Position numbers and translations under genes: made by a program
In this document: one piece after another, positions 59,836-64,000 of the stretch
Position numbering within the stretch: position 1 is the first letter of the stretch
Layout: every line of letters begins with the position of its first letter
Notes under the pieces: model-generated
Seen by the model: the letters and a program-made list of their open reading frames with translations, nothing else
Databases searched by the model: none
Told to the model about the DNA's origin: nothing
NCBI RefSeq assembly: GCF_002205675.1
Contig: NZ_NISK01000002.1
Span: 434,001 to 498,000, forward strand
Length of the DNA: 64,000 nucleotides
Direction of reading: 5' to 3'
DNA from: Sphingopyxis bauzanensis
Lineage (GTDB): Bacteria > Pseudomonadota > Alphaproteobacteria > Sphingomonadales > Sphingomonadaceae

Positions 59836-60292
59836 AGGCTTTTCCAAAGGTTCCTTCGGACAGGGCAGGCTCGCGAACGCGGGGACCTGTGAGGTTATGA
59901 AGGGCCGGAAGCGACCAATCTGGACTCAGCGTCAGCTGTGGCGCGGCGGAAGAGCACCTTGCGCCGTGGTCCTGTCAGCGGCCAGGATTCGTTTCGCCGA
60001 ACTTATTTGCGATATTGCCACTGATAGGAAGGAATATTGTCCTTGCGAAAGAAGTCCGCAGTCCAGAATTGAACCATGAGTTCAGGTTTGCCGCATAGGC
60101 CGCTGACTGCACGAATGCGCAGGTCGGGCAGGCGAACGAGCGAGCCGTCTCGCAAGGCCCGGTTGACACGCTATAACGGCGCGCGACGTTCGCTCCGGGT
60201 ACTTCGCCGAGCTGGCGATCGCTAAAGACGCGATTGACGAACTCCTTGGCCGACAACTGTTGAGCTAAGGCAGACATGAAATTCTTGATCGC
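59836..60292. other. Intergenic stretch, one doubtful ORF
   Basis: 457 bases. A minus frame at 59975-60277 (100 codons) begins with the protein-like SAKEFVNRVFSDRQLGEVPG but then loses character; it may be an N-terminal leftover. Nothing else seen. Confidence 0.45.
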
Positions 60293-60682
60293 TTAGCGGA
60301 TGATTACGACCTCGACGCCGACGTCGGACTCGATCTTCTTCCACCCTTTGTCGGCCGTCCAGGCGGCTAGACCATCACGCTTCGCCAGGGCAATGCAGAA
60401 GCGATCGCCAAGTGACAAGCCAGCGGAGGCCGTTGATTTGCGAAGGCGACCGGCGAGGTTCGCCAGCTGCTTGTCCACCAGAATCCAATTAATCGGCAGC
60501 GGATCAAGCATGGCGTCTACGTCGCGTGCGTCCATGCCCGCGTGAACGAAGTAGCTCACAACCTCGCTATAGTTGATTACGCTCATTCTTGCATCCGAGA
60601 TCGTTTTTGAGACCCTGTCAGCGCCGGGTTCGGAGCGGAGCATCGCAATAAGCGCAGATGCATCAAGGATATACTCGCTCAC
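60293..60682 (-). CDS. vapC: VapC-like PIN-domain toxin
   Basis: 129 residues from a GTG overlapping the antitoxin stop. PIN-domain acidic residues: Asp7 (YILDASAL), Glu40 (NYSEVV), Asp93 (SLGDRF) and Asp111 (TADKGW). It is an RNase that cuts tRNA or rRNA. Full length with intact active site. Paired with the AbrB-type antitoxin. Confidence 0.9.
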   Translation of the reverse strand: MSEYILDASALIAMLRSEPGADRVSKTISDARMSVINYSEVVSYFVHAGMDARDVDAMLDPLPINWILVDKQLANLAGRLRKSTASAGLSLGDRFCIALAKRDGLAAWTADKGWKKIESDVGVEVVIIR

Positions 60683-60924
60683 TCATCACCGTCCGTTTTG
60701 CGGTGAGCCAAGAACCCCTCAACCGAGACATCACCGCCACCTTCGGCGAACCGCTTCGCAATTGCCTGCGCGCGCGCGACAGCTTGGGCGGCGGTCCGCA
60801 AGACGACACCATCGGCGGTCTCTTCGAGAAAGACAGCGCCGCCGTCGGTCAGCCCCAATCGCTTACGGACGTCAGCTGGTAGGCTCATTCGTCCCTGTGG
60901 CGTGATATTGACCTGGATTGTCAT
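60679..60924 (-). CDS. vapB: VapB-like AbrB/SpoVT antitoxin
   Basis: 81 residues. A swapped-hairpin AbrB domain (about 1-45, NITPQGRMSLPADVRKRLGL) binds DNA; the C-terminal helix (about 50-75) should wrap the toxin. ATG start. It is first in the operon and overlaps vapC by 4 bases. Palindromes 50-90 bases upstream may be its operator. Confidence 0.88.
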   Translation of the reverse strand: MTIQVNITPQGRMSLPADVRKRLGLTDGGAVFLEETADGVVLRTAAQAVARAQAIAKRFAEGGGDVSVEGFLAHRKTDGDE

Positions 60925-60977
60925 CTGGCACTCCTATCACAATCCCACTTCAACTCTTACAATATAGGCTCAATTGA

Positions 60978-61015
60978 CTATCTGTGCAACGATAGCAGAT
61001 TTATGCCATAAATCT
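60978..61015 (-). promoter_or_regulatory. Palindromes upstream of vapBC
   Basis: CTATC-N8-GATAG (60978-60995) and AGATTTAT-GCC-ATAAATCT (60997-61015) stand side by side 54-91 bases before vapB. Role as operator is inferred from position. Confidence 0.45.
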
Positions 61016-61154
61016 CGCATCATGCCATAACCCCGTTCTTCCCTGGCGCCGGACGAGCGGGCGGGCGAGCAGCGCCTGCGTCAGCGCAAGGACTGGACGA
61101 AGGCCGACCGCGAAGCGGTCTGGCCGAGCGATCCCGTCGCCCACTTGTCAAAGT

Positions 61155-61169
61155 GTTCTTCCTATGTTC
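61155..61169 (+). promoter_or_regulatory. LexA (SOS) box
   Basis: GTTC-TTCCTAT-GTTC is an exact match to the alphaproteobacterial LexA site GTTC-N7-GTTC. It ends 10 bases before the DUF6771 ATG and heads a cluster ending in an SRAP gene. Confidence 0.75.
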
Positions 61170-61179
61170 TCATTGGGCC

Positions 61180-61371
61180 ATGGACAATATCGATACCGCC
61201 CGAGTCGCAGAGACCATCCTTTCCGCCCCCGGCTGGGCGCGCGTCGGCATCACCGCGCCGACGAGCCATATCCGGGTCGAGGCCGCGTTCGAGCTGGCGC
61301 GCGCGATCATCGAGAGCGTGAAGGCTGGCCCGGAGCCGACGAGCCCCGACCAGCTCGGACTATCCTTGTGA
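61180..61371 (+). CDS. DUF6771 family small protein
   Basis: 63 residues from the ATG at 61180. VAETILSAPGWARVGIT followed by a helix and a QLGLSL end is the DUF6771 pattern, found in sphingomonads. Function unknown. A LexA box lies 10 bases before it, and the next gene starts at the second base after its stop, so it leads an SOS-regulated cluster. Confidence 0.72.
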   Translation: MDNIDTARVAETILSAPGWARVGITAPTSHIRVEAAFELARAIIESVKAGPEPTSPDQLGLSL

Positions 61372-61372
61372 C

Positions 61373-61702
61373 GTGGGCGGCTGGACAAAAGACGGACTGC
61401 CCCGTGCGACCCACATCTTCGAGGCGGCGGCTTGGTTCCGGGCGATCAAACCGGTGTGCCGCTGCGGGAATAGCGCGACCTTCAACCCTTATGGCATCTG
61501 GTGGCGCTTCCAGTGCAAGATGTGGGACGACGATCTTTTCAAGGCGCGCCAGAAATTCTGGTGCGTCCGCTGCGGCGCGCGGACGGGCAGGCGCGTTCGC
61601 CCGGTCCGGATCGAACTGGTCGACCCCGGACCCGACGACATTGCCCTGCCCATGCCTGATGAGCGCGAATGGAAGCGCGCACTCAGCCGCTTCCGGGCCT
61701 GA
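61373..61702 (+). CDS. Small zinc-ribbon-like protein of SOS cluster
   Basis: 109 residues from a GTG. Two Cys pairs, VCRCGN (about 28-32) and WCVRCGAR (about 63-69), spaced as in a zinc ribbon, with Trp-rich sequence between (NPYGIWWRFQCKMWDDD). It probably binds zinc and perhaps DNA. Family not named. It is the second gene after the LexA box. Confidence 0.65.
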   Translation: MGGWTKDGLPRATHIFEAAAWFRAIKPVCRCGNSATFNPYGIWWRFQCKMWDDDLFKARQKFWCVRCGARTGRRVRPVRIELVDPGPDDIALPMPDEREWKRALSRFRA

Positions 61703-61713
61703 GCGCTGGACCC

Positions 61714-62201
61714 ATGGAGATCGAGACCGACGACGCCCTCATCGGCATCGGCAAGCTTTACCGCGTGATAGCCTGGGACGGACAGCGCGAGCGCGAGAAG
61801 GAGATGCTCTGGAGCCTGCCGTCGCGCGACGCTGACGTCTTCCAGATCCCGCCGCTCAAGTCCGTGACCGCGATCATCGACCGGCCGTGCCTGCTGCTCG
61901 CCAATGAGTTCGGTCTGGTGAAACGCGAGAAGGGGATTGTCGCCGCGAGCCTGACCACCGACGAGCCTTTCTTCTGCATTGCCGGGGCTGGCGCCCGGCG
62001 CACCGCCTGTGGCCCGAGAGTTTCGCGGCGCTCACCGTGCCGGCCTATGACGATCTCGCAGCCCACAAGGATCGCCATGTCGCGGTGCTCCGGCCCGAAG
62101 ACTGGTTCGACTGGCTAATTGGCGCGCGCGCCGCTGGACATTTTGCGCCCCTTCCCCAAGAACAGTTTCAGCATCATGCCGCCGATCCAGCAGAATTTTG
62201 A
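61714..62201 (+). pseudogene. Frameshifted SRAP-like gene
   Basis: From the ATG at 61714 the frame reads LYRVIAWDG...LANEFGLVKRE...EPFFCIAG and then loses sense near 61984-61990. Another frame picks up at once with WRPAHRLWPESFAALTV, YDDLAAHKDRHVAVLRPEDWFDWL and LPQEQF, ending at a TGA at 62199. Joined, this is a small protein of the SOS-response-associated peptidase superfamily. A deletion of two bases (or one insertion) at ggggc-tgg explains the break; a sequencing error is possible. Confidence 0.72.
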
Positions 62202-62237
62202 CGAGATGCTGGGCGCGGCCTTAAAGGGACCGCCGCC

Positions 62238-62885
62238 ATGTGCAATCTCGTGACCCTCAAGGCCTCGGTTGCCGAAGTCGCCTCTGCGTTCGGCGCGCGG
62301 CGCCCGCTCACCAATGCGCAGCCCGGCGAAGTCTATCCGGGCGGCCAGGGTTTCGTCGTCGGCGAGGATGCGGGCACGCGCGCGCTCCAATCGATGACCT
62401 GGGGCTTTCCGGTGCGGCTCAAGCATATGAAGCCGACAAGCAAGCCGAAACCGGTCAACAATGCGCGCGACGACAAGCTGATGACCTTCTGGCGGACCTG
62501 GTTCACCAACCCCGCGCAACGCTGCCTCATCCCGATCACGGCTTTTGCCGAGGCCGAAGGCGAGAAAGGCCGGATGACGCGGACATGGCTACGTGTGACC
62601 GACCAGCCGCTCGCGGCCTGTGCCGGCCTCTGGCGTCCGACCGACGAATGGGGCGACTGCTATACGATGGTGATGGTCGATGCCACCGAAGAGCTCTTCG
62701 ACATCCACGACCGCATGCCGGTGATTCTTCCCGCCGCCGATCATGACGCCTGGCTGCAAGCCCCGCCTGAGGAGGCAATGAAGCTTGTCACCCAATATCC
62801 GGCAAGTCGGCTGGAAGTCGAGCGGACCGACGTGCCCTGGTTCAGCCGGAAGACACCGAGCGCGGAAGCCCCGACGCTTCTCTAG
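62238..62885 (+). CDS. yedK: SRAP family protein (YedK/HMCES)
   Basis: 215 residues. Met is followed by Cys2 (MCNLVTL), the residue that crosslinks to abasic sites in single-stranded DNA. NNARDD, FAEAEGE with the Glu, and IHDRMPVIL with the catalytic His complete the SRAP active site. It shields abasic sites during replication. It is last in the LexA-box-headed cluster, which fits SOS control. Looks intact. Confidence 0.9.
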   Translation: MCNLVTLKASVAEVASAFGARRPLTNAQPGEVYPGGQGFVVGEDAGTRALQSMTWGFPVRLKHMKPTSKPKPVNNARDDKLMTFWRTWFTNPAQRCLIPITAFAEAEGEKGRMTRTWLRVTDQPLAACAGLWRPTDEWGDCYTMVMVDATEELFDIHDRMPVILPAADHDAWLQAPPEEAMKLVTQYPASRLEVERTDVPWFSRKTPSAEAPTLL

Positions 62886-63098
62886 CCTGCCGATTGCGAG
62901 AGGGAGCATCAGCCGCAGTAAATGAACGGATCGCTGACGAACCTGCCGTGGCGGCAGCGAACAGGCTCAGAGCGCCGACCGACGCGCCAAAAAATGGACG
63001 TTCGATATCGATGATTTTACGGTACCGAAGTCATGATTTTCGGAAGAGACGCGTGAAATAACCTTGTAAATCTGGAATAGAACTCCAGAATTGCTAGG
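62886..63098. other. Intergenic stretch
   Basis: 213 bases; no gene or clear signal, apart from short AT-rich parts near 62990-63090 that contrast with the GC-rich surroundings. Confidence 0.5.
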
Positions 63099-64000
63099 AT
63101 GATTGAAAGACGAATTGCAGCAGAACTGACGGAAAGGCTGGACTAAGTACCAGCTGTCGCGCTGATTGGGCCCAGGCAAGTCGGGAAGACGACGCTTGCG
63201 CTCGAGACCGGCAAGGCACGGCCTTCCATTTATCTCGACCTTGAGTCCGATGCCGACCGGGCGAAGCTCGCAGAACCCGAGCTTTTTCTCGCGACCCATG
63301 CCGACAAGCTCGTCATCCTCGACGAAGTACACCGGCTTCCGGGCCTGTTCCAGATCCTCCGCGGCCTCGTCGATGCGGGCCGCCGCAGCGGACGAAAATC
63401 CGGACGATTTCTGTTGCTCGGTTCGGCGTCGATCGATCTGCTCCGCCAATCGGGCGAAAGCCTCGCTGGGCGGATCCGCTATCTTGAAATGCGCCCGCTT
63501 GATGCGCTCGAAGTCGGTGCGGACCGGCTCGATCGCCTGTGGGTGCGCGGCGGCTTTCCCGACAGCTTTCTTGCCAGCAACGATCGGGCGAGCCAGCGAT
63601 GGCGTCAGGATTTCATCCGCACTTATCTTGAACGCGACATCCCGCTGCTGGGTCCGCGCATCGCTGCGGAAACGCTGCGACGCTTCTGGACGATGCTCGC
63701 GCATCGCCAATCGGGCCTGCTCAACGCGGCCGAACTGGCCCGCAGCCTCGGCGTCGATGCCAAGACGGTTGCAAGCTATCTCGACCTCCTGGTCGACCTC
63801 CTCCTGGTGCGCAGGCTTGAACCCTGGCACAGCAATGCCGGCAAGCGCCTCGTCAAATCGCCGCGGATTTATGTTCGCGACAGCGGCCTCGTGCATACGC
63901 TGCTAGGACTCACAACGAGCGAAGATATACTTGGACATCCGATTGCCGGTCCCAGCTGGGAAGGCCTTGTGGTCGAAACCTTGATTGCCGCCGCCCCCGA
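63099..64000 (+). pseudogene. AAA ATPase/DUF4143 gene with early stop, cut by edge
   Basis: ATG at 63099 gives MIERRIAAELTERLD, then a TAA at 63144-63146, then the same frame continues as VPAVALIGPRQVGKTTLALE (Walker A) and LVILDEVHRLP (Walker B), the AAA_14 domain. A DUF4143 part begins about 63600 (RTYLERDIPLL) and runs off the window at 64000. The stop is codon 16 and no good restart follows before the Walker A motif, so the gene looks inactivated. These ATPases are of uncertain role, often linked to mobile or toxin-like loci. Confidence 0.75.

Overview
The window is high-GC, tightly packed DNA of an alphaproteobacterium, most likely a sphingomonad (Sphingomonadales, perhaps Sphingopyxis-like; this is inference from gene content). 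Pointers are TonB receptors paired with tryptophan-halogenase-like flavoproteins and SapC, an alphaproteobacterial LexA box, DUF6771, a fused LigD beside Ku, and copper genes of sphingomonad type. I saw no tRNA, rRNA or CRISPR array.

Layout. 1-553: right end of an IS5-type insertion sequence ending at the copB stop codon. 552-12327: a copper-resistance island. It holds copA/copB (oxidase and outer-membrane protein), a cnrYXH-like sigma/anti-sigma/sensor trio, copC/copD, two P-type ATPases, cueR and a copper chaperone. Three promoters share a two-block motif (yRAGGG-N16-CGTATkA), which suggests that the sigma factor controls its own operon, copAB and copCD. Two further promoters have MerR-type 19-bp spacers and should answer to CueR. 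12441-17647: serine hydrolase, DUF3147 protein, a decayed Excalibur protein, hipBA with operator repeats, and a PilZ protein. 17761-22499: a signalling block of FixJ-like regulator, GAF-GGDEF-EAL protein, overlapping BLUF photoreceptor and PAS histidine kinase. 22500-23890: gene-poor and decayed (GGDEF tail, TraD-like ORF). 23892-39603: cell-envelope, stress and repair genes (L,D-transpeptidase, phasin-like, Crp/Fnr, TrxR-like and YqcI/YcgG proteins, MgtC, CPA1 antiporter, LigD/Ku, GST, Fic).

39882-54957: a minus-strand glucan-utilisation locus that looks built for laminarin-like beta-1,3-glucan. From promoter-proximal to distal it reads TonB receptor, halogenase-like, SapC, cupin-like, halogenase-like, GH16, LacI regulator, MFS, GH3, FucP-like MFS. 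Most genes overlap by a few bases. LacI-type operators lie before the receptor and before GH3. 55786-59835: an iron-uptake operon (Fur-box-like site, siderophore receptor, membrane protein, PepSY protein). 60293-60924: vapBC. 61155-62885: a LexA-box-headed SOS cluster ending in an SRAP (YedK/HMCES) protein, with a frameshifted SRAP-like gene before it. 63099-64000: an AAA ATPase/DUF4143 gene broken by an early nonsense codon and cut by the window edge.
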